From Paramyrothecium sp. XJ0827 (lineage: Eukaryota; Ascomycota; Sordariomycetes; Hypocreales; Stachybotryaceae), in NCBI GenBank assembly GCA_020881915.1, contig JAJFPB010000007.1, forward strand, positions 1,302,001 through 1,366,000: DNA of 64,000 bases. Reading direction: 5' to 3'. Positions within the stretch are counted from its first letter, which is position 1. Every line of letters begins with the position of its first letter. Shown here piece by piece: positions 1 to 11,587 of this stretch. The notes beneath the pieces were generated by a model. That model was given only the letters and a program-made list of their open reading frames with translations. It ran no database searches and was not told the DNA's origin. A program made the translations under genes and the position numbers.

Positions 1-1
1 T

Positions 2-109
2 GTGTTCGATCAGCGCGAATCCGGGTCGATCCCGAGCTTGCGGTGGAAGAACGGGCAGGAGATTCCCAGGCTCACATGGGAGGCGAACGAGTACTATGCC
101 TGGTGCTGA
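2..109 (+). CDS. Possible 3' end of an unidentified gene, cut by the window edge
   Basis: One plus-strand frame stays open from base 2 to a TGA at 107-109, giving 35 residues. The peptide is hydrophilic, ends in the residues EANEYYAWC, and uses mostly G/C third positions like the real genes nearby. Nothing upstream is visible, so neither the family nor the reading can be confirmed. It could be chance, because 35 open codons is not rare. Transcription would converge with the minus-strand gene that ends at 256. Confidence 0.3.
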   Translation: MFDQRESGSIPSLRWKNGQEIPRLTWEANEYYAWC

Positions 110-255
110 TGAAGGAGTTATGTTATCACGATGTAGAGAAAGCTTGGAGATCACGAGAGCAAAGAACATTATATAAGATATGCCAGCCCGGCCCATTTTC
201 CTTCTGAATGGGGATAATTGGAAAAACACGCGCTAACGCCCGCAATGCCCAAGCC

Positions 256-2668
256 TCAGATGCCGCCCTCGTCCGTTTCCAATAACGCCGTAATGGTATC
301 CCGAAATCCGGCTTCCATGCCTTGTGAGATGCCGTCAACAAAAATGTCCTTATCTTCCTTCCACGTCTCCCGCCACCTGCCGTCCCAACCAAAGAGCTCG
401 TCCAACGCCCTCAACACAGCCAGGACGCCCTTTCTAGGATTCTTCTTGACCATCTCGCAGTAGTCGTCGAGGGCCTCCTCAACGAGCTCGTCCACAGCAC
501 CGCAAAACGTCGTAATAGCCGCAGGGTTTATGGCGTTTTGAATGCCGGCGAAAACGCGATGTCGTTGGGGCTCATTCAGCGCCCGTGAACCCAGCCTGTC
601 CATGTCAGCGGCGAAAACACACCGTTGTAGAGAATGGGCCAGCCCGGCCTTGACTTCGGTGGGCAGCCCAAGCTCGACAACCTCGAGGTAGCGCTGAATT
701 TGCTCGCGGACTGTATTATAGCTGAAGTCTAGGTGGCCCTCTACCCACTTTTGTATTCCTTTCGACCAGGACTGCATCTCATTCCGAGTCAACTTTCCAT
801 CTTCCACTCTGGCCAACCCCAATTTCAGGGCTTCCTGTTTAATAACCTCCAACACTTGCGACAAGGATATGCCAATCGTAGCATATCGGACTTCTCTCCA
901 TGCCGTGTCCCAGAGCACTTCGCGTATAGTGTCAGAGACATCAAGCTGGCCCCCGATTTCCAGGAGAATGACGTGAAACAATGCATCTGTCGTCGTAAGT
1001 GATGGGCAAACATCGTACAGACCGTCCAGATCGGTTGCATCTTCGACCTGCACGAAGCCATCATTGAGAGGGTGGATAATCGTAACCGAAATCGGCGGCC
1101 CGTCCCAAGCCTTCACGGCCTTGGCGAACTTCTCCACGACGAGAAACTCATCGGGCCCTACAGATCCCATTGATATGTAAATGAGACAACCGCCCAGTAC
1201 GCGCATCAGATGGACAAACATGTCCCAAAGGGGCTTGACGCCAGCATTTGCGCGCTGGAAGGCCGAGATATCTATATTGTGCTGCGACAGGACGGCTGGT
1301 CGCTGGTTGATGATCTGGAACAGGAGTGATGCTATTGCTGATTTGACTGTCATGCCTTTGGCCCAGATGAGGTACGCTGACGGTATGTGAGGACTCAACG
1401 CGCGCTGTTGAGCTACCCATTGAAGGGCATGTTGCGAGTCTGGCGCATCGCAGAATCCTTGGTTAAATTTACTGGTTGACCGCATCACGGACGGCAGATG
1501 TCGCTGCTCTTCCGAGAACCACGTCTCCCAGGCACCGGCCGTGACTTTGTAGGTTGCTGCAAGCTCCTCGTGGTAGTGAGCCTCGTGTGCAAACCCTTTG
1601 AACAGCGTCTCCTTGATTCGAAGGAAGAGGGTCTCGGAGGTCGCACCAGCTTGGCTGTCTGCATGCATGTTAGCACTCCTGCCAGAAGCCACTGGCGTAC
1701 ACCTATCATCTTACTGCCCAAATTCCTTTCAAACAGTGTGCGCTGGAGGTTCGGGTCGACAGCCTGCTGAGCCATGCCGTACATGGCCTGTAGAATGGTG
1801 AAGTCTTTCTGGATGTGACGCTCAAGCGTCTGTATGCGGGCTTTGACATAACCAAACCGCTGCTCGAACGGCCGCGTCATGGAGGACCAGAGCATCCCTG
1901 GAAAGATACTTAGAATGCGCAAGGGTTTTCGATCCGCGGTGCAACTCACGCATCTTGGTTTGCTGAAAGTGCTCTATCACCTCTTTCAAAAAGTCAACTA
2001 CAGCGGCGTACAGCATCGACGTGAGCTCCAGCATGCGGTTTGTCGGAAACATCTTGGTGCAGACCTCGACCCTCGAGAGGTCCAGCCCAATCTCTATGAG
2101 CATGTCCGTTATGGACACGAGCAGGTCACCTCGGTTCTTCATCATCTGCATCCTACTTAGCGTCACATTGCTTGCCAAGCCCGGCGTTCGCGTGGAGGTG
2201 CATGGTACCAACAATTAGGATTAGTTTGATCCCGCCCCAGATTACCGACAAGTAAGAAAAGTCGGCTTGGCATAGGACGTCGAACACGCCGTGATAATGA
2301 TGCAGGCTATTTACGAAGTCGGAGACATTTGCCTTTGCCGGACTGCTCGACAGGATTTCCGTGGCGGTGTCAATAAGCGCCTTCTCACCGCCGACCTCTG
2401 GGTTAGCAAGGGAAGCCTCCTTGGAGGTCTTCCGGATGAGCAGGAAGGCCTTGGCGTAAGCTGCTCTGGCTGCTGCCATGTGCGTTTCTAGTTTCTGCTC
2501 ATGGTTCCGAGACGCCGGCGCCGCAAATCGCCTCACGGCTTCGTCCTGCGGGTTCCAGACAACCGTTTGTGGCGGTCGGGCCACAAGGGCCCCGGAAGCC
2601 GCGGCCTTTTGGAGATCGCCATCCCGACCGCGAACGCCGATGGGTATGGAGACGACGGCCGTCGACAT
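256..2668 (-). CDS. DUF7708-domain, NLR-like N-terminal region protein (749 aa)
   Basis: Four exons: 2668-2213, 2145-1950, 1897-1703 and 1658-256. The N-terminal 250 residues look like the fungal DUF7708 domain: a helical block with LHHYHGVFDVLCQ, the SYLSVIWGGIKL helix, and the FPTNRMLELTSMLYAAVVDF segment. In many fungal proteins this domain sits in front of NACHT/STAND nucleotide-binding modules. Where a P-loop would be expected (about residue 340, YLIWAKGMTVKSAIASLLFQ) there is no GK[S/T] signature, and no ankyrin, WD or TPR repeats follow. It therefore resembles a stand-alone or decayed NLR-type protein, probably cytosolic. Its role is unknown; a non-self-recognition function is only inference from the family. 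The first intron has a weak GTTGGT donor, so that junction is the least certain. Confidence 0.75.
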
Positions 2669-4066
2669 AATGTCGGGACGTTGAACGGACTCATGCGGCG
2701 ATCAAAGGGCGCGGAAGTTGTGGGACTGATGATCTTGGCTGACCCAGTGGTGGAGGAAGAGGGGACGGCCACAGCAACATCAGCAACTGCAGAGGTCTCA
2801 CTTCTCTGGTTACGTTGCCATCCCTTTCGGGTCATCCAGCGGCATGGATGTCCCCTATTCTCAGCTAGCTTGGCCTGGAGACAATCCTCCGTACAAGTCC
2901 AGAACCCGAGCCGCGTTCTGAGGCTGAAACAGGTAGACGGGACATGGGGGGTAGGGGTGTCTGTTGGTCGAGCTCAGAGAAGACATGTACCGTACTGCGC
3001 CCATAGGCTGATACTGCACAACTTTAGTTTCTCATTGGTTCCTTGACGGGCGCGTCGGGACAGCGGCATTTACCAGGCTGAAAAGTCGAGCCTGGATTGA
3101 AGGACAACAACTCTGGTCTGAAGCGGGCGATGTAACTGTGGCTGCAGCTGACTATCGATTACCACCCAGGGGGATGCCATAGCCCACGAGGGCTGCCCTG
3201 CGGCCGGCGCTCATAATCCTAGCAACGTGCCAGATCTTATGCATTATGCATGATGCTTGAACTCGAGAGTCTGGATTTTGGTAGGGCACAATAACTGGTC
3301 CGAGGAGACAACAAGGGCGACGATATCGGAAGACAACGGCAGTGGCCCCTAGTAAGCGTCAGGCACACTTCGGCATTCTGGACCCATGTTCAATCTTCCC
3401 AAGTCTAGCACACACGCATACAGCTTGGGTGCCACTAGAGACGCACATGGCGAGCAAAAGATTTCAGTAGTTCATCCACTAGACTGGCCAACATAGTCTA
3501 TGGCAATAATCTCGTGGTTTGAGATAAGCGGTCATGGCAGTAATCGCACTTCCGGCAAACTGCACCACAGCCATGGTCTCGAAGAGGGAAGTCTATTTGC
3601 GAAGGCTAGGTCTCATCAGAGGAAGCATGTCACAAACGTTCCGTCGCAGCGACGAGGCAACTTTCGATACCAGGCCAAGCACCCTCGGAGACGCAAAGAA
3701 GGTAAGTTGGTGTAGACACGATATATCGAATATATTCGGCTGCAGCGGAAGCAAGCGGTACACGCAGCGGCCTCTCGGCAGTTCAGGTGCTCTATAGTCT
3801 ACTCCCTAGTTTGGACGCGGTGACAGCTGAGGCACTATTGTCCACCCCTGTCCAGCAACTGATGGCGCTCACCTCCACTTTTGCCATAATGCCAACTAGT
3901 TTTTCTGTTCAATCCATGGACCAAAAGTTTGGTGCGAGAAGCACTGGTTTACAATGGGGGACCAACATCGAACATGATTGCTGTGCCTCAGACCTAGCTA
4001 TGCTCGAGAACGGACAAAGCACCCATTCTGAGGCGTGAAATAAAACGTACACCAATGTGTTTCTGA
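2669..4066. other. Intergenic, no gene seen
   Basis: This is the upstream region of the DUF7708 gene and the downstream region of the first P450, both on the minus strand. Only short, compositionally unremarkable frames are present (for example 3500-3797 and 3787-4038, plus). I see no RNA gene or transposon signature. Confidence 0.6.
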
Positions 4067-5720
4067 TTACATGGATGGTTCATGCGCCTGAATAGCTCCC
4101 CTAGAGAGTGTGCAGTGGACGCCGTTCTTACATGTCATAGCCAAAGCGTACGTTTCCAACCACTGTCTCTCATCTTGAGACTTGATCGCCTCAAAAGTTT
4201 GCACAAATCTTGCTATAATGTAACTCGTCTCTTGCAATGCAAAGTGTTCTGGTGAACTGTCAGCGAGATCCGTCAGGTCTTGGCCCTAGTACTCACGCCC
4301 GAGGCATATTCGCGGCCCTCCGTTGAACGGAAGATATCCCCACCCGGGCCTCAGCCCTCTCCACCTCTCCGGCCGAAACGCCTCGGTATCCTTGCCGTAG
4401 ATTGTCTCATCTCGATGCATGGAATACACATTGTACACTATCACCGTTCCTTTTCTGATGAACAGCGGTGCAGAGCCATCTTTGCCACCTCCTCGGGGAA
4501 GTGTAGCGTCTCGAACGGCGACTCGGGCATTGGACGGAATGGGTGGATGCAATCGAAGCGCTGTTCATGTCAGGGCGTCCTTGCATAGTAGGAAAGCACT
4601 CACACTCTTGGACACACCATTTGAGGTACTCCATCTCCTTCAATTGCTCCATTGTAGGTGGCTCTGTACCAACTGTCTTTAACACATCATCTCTCAGCTT
4701 CGCGTAAATCGTCGGCGCCTTGGCCAGAATGAAGAACAAATTGCTGAGCAGGCTGGCCGTCGTGTCCCGACTAGCCAGTAAGATATGCAGTATCTGATCA
4801 CGTATGCCCTCCCTGCTCGTGTTCGCTTTCTGCAACTCTTGAACCAAATCGTAGCGCCCAAGCTTCTTTCCTGCCTGCCTTTGTCCAACACATCCGTCGA
4901 TGTATTTGTCCATGAATTTGAACATGCGGCGTTTCGCCAGTGTCGCTCGAGGACGAAATGCAAGAAATTGGAGAGGACCCATCTGCATATTTTTCGATGC
5001 CGCTTCTGAGCATACCATGTAATCGCACAAGTACTGCTCCTTCGCGGTGTGATCCTTCGTCGAGTTAAGCATGTGCGTCGAGTCATTCATGAGGAAGTCC
5101 GTGGCAACGTCCATCGTGAGGGCAAAGAACAATGGCTGTAAGTCAACGTGTACGCCCTTGTCCGGTATTCTCTGCAGGAAAGCCTGGAAATGCTCTTCCA
5201 AAAGCGGTGTCAGGGATGCCATGCTACCTTTGCTCAGGCTAGGCTTCAGGGTGGCGCGAGCGCGCGACCATGAATGGCCACTGAGGGTGAAGATGCCACG
5301 ACCCAAGAAGGATGAAATGGCAGAGACCCGAACCCAAGGAAGATCGAAGTCTTCAGAGTTTGTAGCTAACACGTGCTTGACATTCTGGCTCTCGCAAGTG
5401 TAGATGGTCTCCCACGTCCATCGCTTTGAAGTGTAAGTCGCGCCCATCTGTCGGAAGTTGTTGTGCGCCTCAGCCATGCACGCACTCGGGGCTTTCTTGA
5501 ATATGAGGTTGAAGATAAAATCCAGCCCCAGATAAGGGTCTCCTAGCGGAGCTTTGTTTTTGATGGATTCACATCCCGTCGCTTGCATAAATCGAGACTG
5601 TCTGGCTGCACTTCTCGAAAGCCTGGCGCAAAGAACGACAAGCGCAAGAGTTGCGCAAAGAGCGACGTGCCAGGCAATTTCAGACGCCAACATGATCAGA
5701 AGTGCTTGGTGGAATTGCAT
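4067..5720 (-). CDS. Cytochrome P450, CYP52-like (520 aa)
   Basis: Three exons: 5720-4604, 4560-4297 and 4248-4067, with 43- and 48-bp introns. The start is the ATG at 5720; the frame continues upstream but only with a GTG. A hydrophobic N-terminal anchor (about residues 3-32) is followed by the P450 fold. The I-helix carries ASRDTTA, the ExxR motif is split by intron 1 and reads QESLRLHPP once joined, the PERW motif is present, and the heme loop FNGGPRICLG holds the Cys ligand. The C-terminal FALQETSYIIARFVQTF helix is typical of CYP52-clan enzymes, many of which hydroxylate terminal carbons of alkanes or fatty acids. It should be a microsomal monooxygenase needing CPR; the substrate is unknown. 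It is divergent from the NRPS-like gene 1.5 kb away and may tailor its product or precursor. Confidence 0.93.
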
Positions 5721-7185
5721 TGATGGCGATAAGTTATGTATAAAGCTGCCAATCACGACATCTGCAGCTTAGATCAAAACTATGATAATACAAAGACCGG
5801 GTGGCGAGCTATATATCACAACTATAGCATGGGCTCAAACCAGCGTTAGTTGAGAGCTTCGTAGGAGAGCAAATGAGTCAAATAGACCGTCGCAAATCTG
5901 TTGAGGCTTTCTGCCATAGTGCTCGACAGACTCCAATACGAATGGTCGGGATCTTTTCTCGGAGACTCAACAGTGCTTCATACGAGCGACACTTCAATAA
6001 TCTAGGCATGGCTCGGGTTATTGTGTTCACATATTCCACTTTTCTCCGAATGCCATGCTCGCATACTGGATATCAATTTAGCGATAACTGAAGACGTAGG
6101 AATCTCGATGGTTCTTGGAAGCCGAACAATATTGACGGGTGTACGATGCGCGAGAACTCATGCGTCAGAATGAACGGAAACACCACATGTTGCAAGCTGG
6201 GACCTCAACACTGCACGTATCCAGATCGATCGCTTCCGCACACATGTATTCACGGGATATCCAGCGCGACGGCTTACATCGAGACAAACTGTGGTTGTTG
6301 ATTAGTGGGCCGAACATGCAACACAAAGCTCGCATCCATGGATCTACAGGGTGAGATCTCGCCTGTCATCTGACTCCTGCATGTCTCGGTTCGGAGCGTG
6401 TGCATAGGAGGAATGGTTCGGAGTTGGTCAAGGCGGCCACCACGGCTTCGGATTTAAGACTGCCGACTAAACTTGATGGGGAGAGACAAAGTCGCCTACA
6501 AAGCAATGGCTATTGTTTGCGACCATCTTTCTCAACGCATCTTGATTAATTCTGTTATACCAACACAAGCGACGCCAACATCACCTGGATTCGATACAAT
6601 TGTTTAAAAAATAAAATTAAAAAAATTCACCGCATTATTACTATGTACAGAGCTGCAGGCCTTGCGGAGCAGAGGTCGATGTCTTGTTGCACGCTTACAG
6701 CTTCGAGTTCGCTCATGTCCTTGATAGGAAGGACTGAGACGGGCCGGTTCCCATAATTTCCGAAACGCCTCAGATCTCAATGGACGTTGCCCGTACGTTA
6801 CACCTGACAGTAATGCGGGCGTCTGCCGCTTGACTTGGCGATCCGGCACCGTGTCTGCAGCCCCAACGATAAAGGTCAAGGGCGTCGCATCGGTGCAGCT
6901 GCGTGGCACGGCATTGTGCGAGCGGAATGATTATTCTCGGGATTCCACGATGCGGGTCTGAAGCTGAAATGATGGGTTGAGTCTCAGCGAATACGAGACC
7001 TCGGCAGCGGCAGCAATATGAGTTTTCACTTGTGGCCTCAAATGCGGTAGCTTGCATTACCCTTTTGCAGATACTTACACGATAATAGGATTTCAATAGC
7101 GCTGGTTCCGTGGTAACAATTTACAAATACACATCATCTCGCGCATAGAAACAGTATTTGAATCCTGTTTTCATCACGAATCACC
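5721..7185. promoter_or_regulatory. Divergent intergenic region between P450 and NRPS-like gene
   Basis: This 1.47 kb region must contain both promoters of the divergent pair. No gene is evident. A 9-bp direct repeat GGTTCGGAG occurs at 6388-6396 and 6415-6423; each copy contains a CGG triplet such as fungal Zn2Cys6 regulators recognise. An alternating TATATA run lies at 5811-5816, about 90 bp upstream of the P450 start. Confidence 0.4.
6388..6423. repeat. 9-bp direct repeat (GGTTCGGAG x2)
   Basis: Two identical copies with starts 27 bp apart, inside the promoter shared by the P450 and the NRPS-like gene. This could be a paired regulator site; that is inference. Confidence 0.4.
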
Positions 7186-10100
7186 ATGGTCGTTGGGCGT
7201 CTCCACTGCCGAGCATCAACTTTCAGCATGAAATCTTCGCGTGCACTCTCTGAAGCTCACGGTGCCGATGTTCCTGGGTTGGAGATCAGCCTTTGGGAGC
7301 ATTTCTGTACACAGGTTTCAATATGCCCCGACAGAGAAGCTCTGGTGTCTCTCTGGCAGCCGGCTCAGCACATTTCGGAGCACCTACGAGTTGACGAGAC
7401 GCAGAAACAGCGCTGCTCGAGATTCTCATACTCCGAACTGCGTCAAAATGCAGAGTCATTGGCAAGCGTGCTGCAGTCTCTCGGGTGCGGTCATGGTGGG
7501 CAGATCGTCGCCGTCTTGGGAAATTCGACGGAATGGGCGCTGTTTTTCTGGGCCGCCGTCAAGATTGGCGCAACATTCATTGCTGTTGATCCTGGTGCTG
7601 TCAATGATATGCAACAGATGCTATCCTTTGCAACGCCGCAGGTTGTGGTCGTGCAGGATGCAAGTCGCGCCGCTGCGGTGGACGCTCTTGACTGTGAGAA
7701 GCTGCGAGGGTCGATTCGCGTGCAGTGCGCGGAACCGGCTGTCGAGGAGTGGATCGGCTTGCAGCAGCTTTCGCTTCGGTCTGCATCAAGCAGTGATCGA
7801 CCGGTCGCGGTGCGCAGACCTATAAACTCGTTCTCCGAACAACCTCATGCGGAGGCGGCGCTCGTCATTTTCACAAGCGGCACGACAGGTGCTCCAAAGG
7901 CGTGTCCGCACACCCAGAGGAACCTGGTGTCCCAGACGCACCCGTTCGACCAGAACCCCGATCCTTCGGTAATCGAGCGCTGGTTGGTCCACACTCCCGT
8001 ATCTCACATCTTTGGCATCAACAATGCGCTCCGCGCGTGGAGGACGGGCGGGGCCGTCGTGTTCCCGTCGCAAGCCTTCGACCTCGGCCTAACGATGCGC
8101 GCGCTCGTCGAGGAGCAGTGCACCGTCATGTCAGCCACGCCGACGTTGGTGCGAACGCTTCTTGCGCAGCCGACATTCCCTCCTCCGGCGGCGCTTGCTC
8201 TGGATTTTGTAACGCTTGGCGGGACATCCATAAGTGAGACCGACATTCAGCTGTGTCGTCATCGACTACATGCCGCGACGGCCATCCAGGCGTATGGCCT
8301 GAGCGAGGGAGCACCTCTGATTAGCTGGGCCAGAAATGACAGGTCGTTGCGCAACGGCTACCACGCCGGCGTCGGCAGGGCCCTCGCGGGAGCATCCGTC
8401 CGGATCTGTGGCCCCGGGAGTCGAGAGGTGCTGCGCCGCGGCGAGGTGGGCGAGTTGCATGTCGGCGGGCCATCGGTCATAGCAGGCTATCTTGGTGTAA
8501 TTGGCAGCGCCGATGCGGAAGCCTTCCACGAGGCGGGCTCGCAGAAATGGTTCGTTACCGGCGACCAAGCGCGGATGGACGAAAATGGCGTGATACACAT
8601 TCTTGGCAGGTTCAAGGACATCATCATTCGCGGAGGGGTCAATATTCAGCCCGCAAGGATCGAGGCCATGCTGCTCGCGCGGTACGGCGTGCAGGTACGT
8701 ACGTCCCACTCCGTTCACCGGCCCGGAACCATCAGCGCGGCGTGGGTGGCCTGATGCTATGGGAGGCGATGCAATGCGATGCGACGCGGTGCGATATGGT
8801 GCTCACGAAGAAAGATAGGCGCATGTAATTGGAGCCGCTGATTCGCTGGCCGGCGAGGTGCCTGTTGCGGTGGTCGACGAGCTTGGGCCCGGCCTGTCGC
8901 GTGAGCAGCTCGTGCTCCATGCCGCGAGTCTGGGCCCGTCGCTTGCGCTGGAGGGCGTCTACACGATGGAGGAATTATGCCTCAAGCAGCTCCCACGGAC
9001 CAGAACGGGAAAAGTGAGGAAAGGCGTTCTGCGGGAGCTGGTGGCGAAAATCAGGAAACCGGTTGGGGTTGCAGGGTTGGATCCTGTCAAGCCTGGATTA
9101 ATATGCGATGCACCGGCGGCGGCGGCGCCCACCACGCTGGATTTGGACGAGGACGTGGACCTGGGCGTGGACCTGGACGCGGACATGGACATGGACGCGG
9201 CGGAGATGGCTGCAGACGCAGACGCAGACGCAGACATGGACGTGGAGGTGGACGTAGACCTGGACGTGGACCAGGACAAGGACACTTTAACCGAGATGCT
9301 AATGGAGGCGTGGCAGGCGGTTGCAGGCATTCGTCCGCCCCCGGCGGGGAAACCCGCGTATTTCTCCGATAGCCTCACGCTGCTGCGATACTGCGATACG
9401 GCCTCTCGACGGTGTGGCAGCCGCCTGTATCTGCAGGATCTGGTCGTACACGATACACTCTCCAAGCAAGCCACCCTGCTCCGGCAGCGACTCGCCCAAT
9501 CGATGGCCCGCGTTCCTCCAGCAGCTGAGGCGCCGCTTATCGCCCCTGTTCGTGCTGTTGCTGCTGCTCCCGCTGCTGCTCCCGCTGCTGCTCCCGCTGC
9601 TGCTGCTGCTGGTAGCTCGCGCCGCCTACAAGATGATGAGGAGGTCCGGCTACCATCAAGCCCCTCCTCCGACTCTCCCGACCCAGAGCTCGCCGTCTCA
9701 CCAGGCCTCTTGCTCAACCAAGGACCCAGTGACCGCACCGCAGAACGAGAACTCAACCACAAAATGGCCAACACCAAGCTCAGTGACCATGCCGCCGGGG
9801 ACATCATCCCCATACGGTCCTCCCTGGTGCGCATGGTCCTGGGCCAGAGGCCCCAGTCCTACAACCTCCGCGTCGTCTTCAAGGTCCGCGGCCAGACGCT
9901 CGAGCAGGTCCGCGCGGGGCTCGAGAGGGCATTGGCCTCGAACCAGATGCTCCGCACCGTCCTCAAGCAGACCAAGGACGGCACCGCCTACCTGGTCGCC
10001 CTGAAGCCCTCCGCTCGCCTGTACGCGGACCTCATCGAGGAGCACACCGTCGCCACGGAGCGCGAGGTGGCCCACATCCAGGAGCGCAACCCCAAGGCGG

Positions 10101-11291
10101 CGTCGCGCTCCTCGGCCTTCATGTTCAAGGCCGACATCGTCACCGTCAGGAACACCCGTCAGCACTACCTCGCCCTGACCTACAACCACTCCATCGTGGA
10201 CGCCGCGACCCTGATCGCCCTGCACCAGCAGGTCGACCGCTGCATCAAGGACAAGGACGGCTCGTGGCACACCCCGGAGCAGGCCAGCTACCAGCAGTTC
10301 TCCGACCTGCACGCCCAGTACAAGGGCAGCCAGTCCGCCCAGGACTCGGTCGACTTCCACGTGCGCCGCCTCCGCGGCATCTCCCAGCTGTGGCAGTCCC
10401 AGTGGCCGCAGCAGAGGGCGCCCGGCTGGATGATCGCCAACGACAGCGACTCGGAGCACTGCGCCGTCCGCGGCGACATCCGGGACAAGGTGTGGGACGA
10501 GCACTGGAAGGGGCTCGAGTCGGAGTTTGCGTTCCCGCGACGCTCCCGCGTGGTGCGTCTGCCGTACCTGCGCAAGCTGCAGAAGCTGCACGGCATCACC
10601 CCGGCCGTCTTTGCCCAGAGCGCCGTCGTCCTGTTCAACTGCCTCCAGACCCAGTCCCAGAAGGCCATCTTCACGACCTGGGAGAGCGGCCGCTCGTGGC
10701 CGTTCGTCCCCGACTGGGTCGCGGAGACGCTGCCCTCCCCCGCGAGCATCAACGGGCCGACCTTCAACTGGATCCTGAACGTCTTCAAGCTGGTCGAGGG
10801 GGAGACGCTCGCGGCCTTCCTCAAGCGCATGACCCTCGAGCAGGAGGAGACGCAGAAGCACGTGCACGCCCCGTGGGAGATGGTCATGGCCGACCTCCAG
10901 GACGAGGCCATTGCCGCCGAGGACGCGTCCTACCGGCAATCGTTCGTGTGGGACGTCAGCATCGGCCTGGGCGCGTCCAAGGAGCACCGGAGCGACTACG
11001 AAGTCCTGGAGCCGGTCGCGCGGTACGACTGGGCTGACTGGTGAGTTTATACCCTGCAACGATTTACCCCCCCCGGGAGATACGGTTGATGCTAACACGG
11101 CGAGCAGTGGTTTCGTCTGGAGCGCCTTCATGCTGGACCCGGAGCAAATGTGCTTCATCGCCTCCTGGGACACGGCGCAGCTGAACGCGTCCGAAGTCGA
11201 CGACTGCTGCGACTCGCTGGTGGGCGTGCTGAACCTGCTCGGCGACGAGCTGAACTGGAACAAGCGCGTCGAGGACATCTTCATGAGGTAG
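7186..11291 (+). CDS. NRPS-like enzyme: adenylation - carrier - condensation (1304 aa)
   Basis: Three exons: 7186-8694, 8819-11040 and 11108-11291. The start ATG has a CACCATGG context. Residues about 30-590 are an AMP-binding domain: FTSGTTGAPK (about 229), the TGD...DENGVIHILGRFKD core (about 457) and the lysine-bearing RTRTGKVRK (about 563). An acidic linker (about 611-658) alternates Asp with Leu/Val/Met/Ala. A carrier domain follows (about 660-745) with FSDSLTLLRY; the serine (about 688) is the likely phosphopantetheine site, though the usual LGG before it is missing. After an Ala/Pro linker, residues about 790-1304 form a condensation/acyltransferase-type domain whose active site reads NHSIVDA in place of HHxxxDG, keeping HxxxD. 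There is no thioesterase or reductase. The layout predicts activation of one acyl or amino acid and its transfer to an acceptor; the substrate cannot be read from the sequence. The P450 is its divergent neighbour. Confidence 0.9.
8761..8800 (+). repeat. Imperfect GATGC-type pentamer repeats in intron 1
   Basis: The 124-bp first intron of the NRPS-like gene contains a run of GATGC/GATGCG-like units, making it longer than most introns here. It looks like simple-sequence expansion and no function is evident. Confidence 0.45.
9139..9285 (+). repeat. Coding minisatellite giving an alternating Asp-hydrophobic linker
   Basis: Built from GAC-NNN hexamers. In the reading frame nearly every second residue is Asp and the intervening ones are Leu, Val, Met or Ala, for about 48 residues between the adenylation and carrier domains. 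Repeats of this kind often vary in copy number between strains. Confidence 0.8.
9553..9612 (+). repeat. Coding GCTGCTCCC repeats giving an Ala/Pro linker
   Basis: A trinucleotide-rich tract encodes an Ala/Pro-rich spacer between the carrier and condensation domains. It is typical of a flexible interdomain linker. Confidence 0.7.
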
Positions 11292-11587
11292 ACGGCTGGC
11301 CCCTTTTTTCGGTTCTGTTTGGAGCTGTGTACCACCTCAAGCAAACGATTGAGGATGAGAAATGAGTAGCAAGCGTTGCATTTTTGGTCGTTCTTCCGGC
11401 TCTGTTTCAGACTATTTCATGTTTCGTGTAAGCCCTTCGCCATGAGCAACCGTGCTCAAGGCCATCCTCTTTGGGATCAAGGCATTTAGCTGTAACTTTT
11501 TATACCACCCCTTGGTTCTCTTGCCCTGCTTCCTTCGCAACAATCATGACATTTCCCATGATGACTATGAACCCCCGTGCACACCTC

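Noticed and set aside
5718..5756. Upstream start at 5756 for the first P450
   Set aside because: The codon there is GTG. The first in-frame ATG, at 5720, gives a normal membrane anchor.
8959..9834. 291-residue minus-strand Ser/Thr/Ala-rich frame
   Set aside because: Produced by antisense reading of the Asp and Ala/Pro coding repeats of the NRPS-like gene.
9698..11344. 548-residue minus-strand frame
   Set aside because: Antisense shadow of the condensation domain, low complexity and without motifs.
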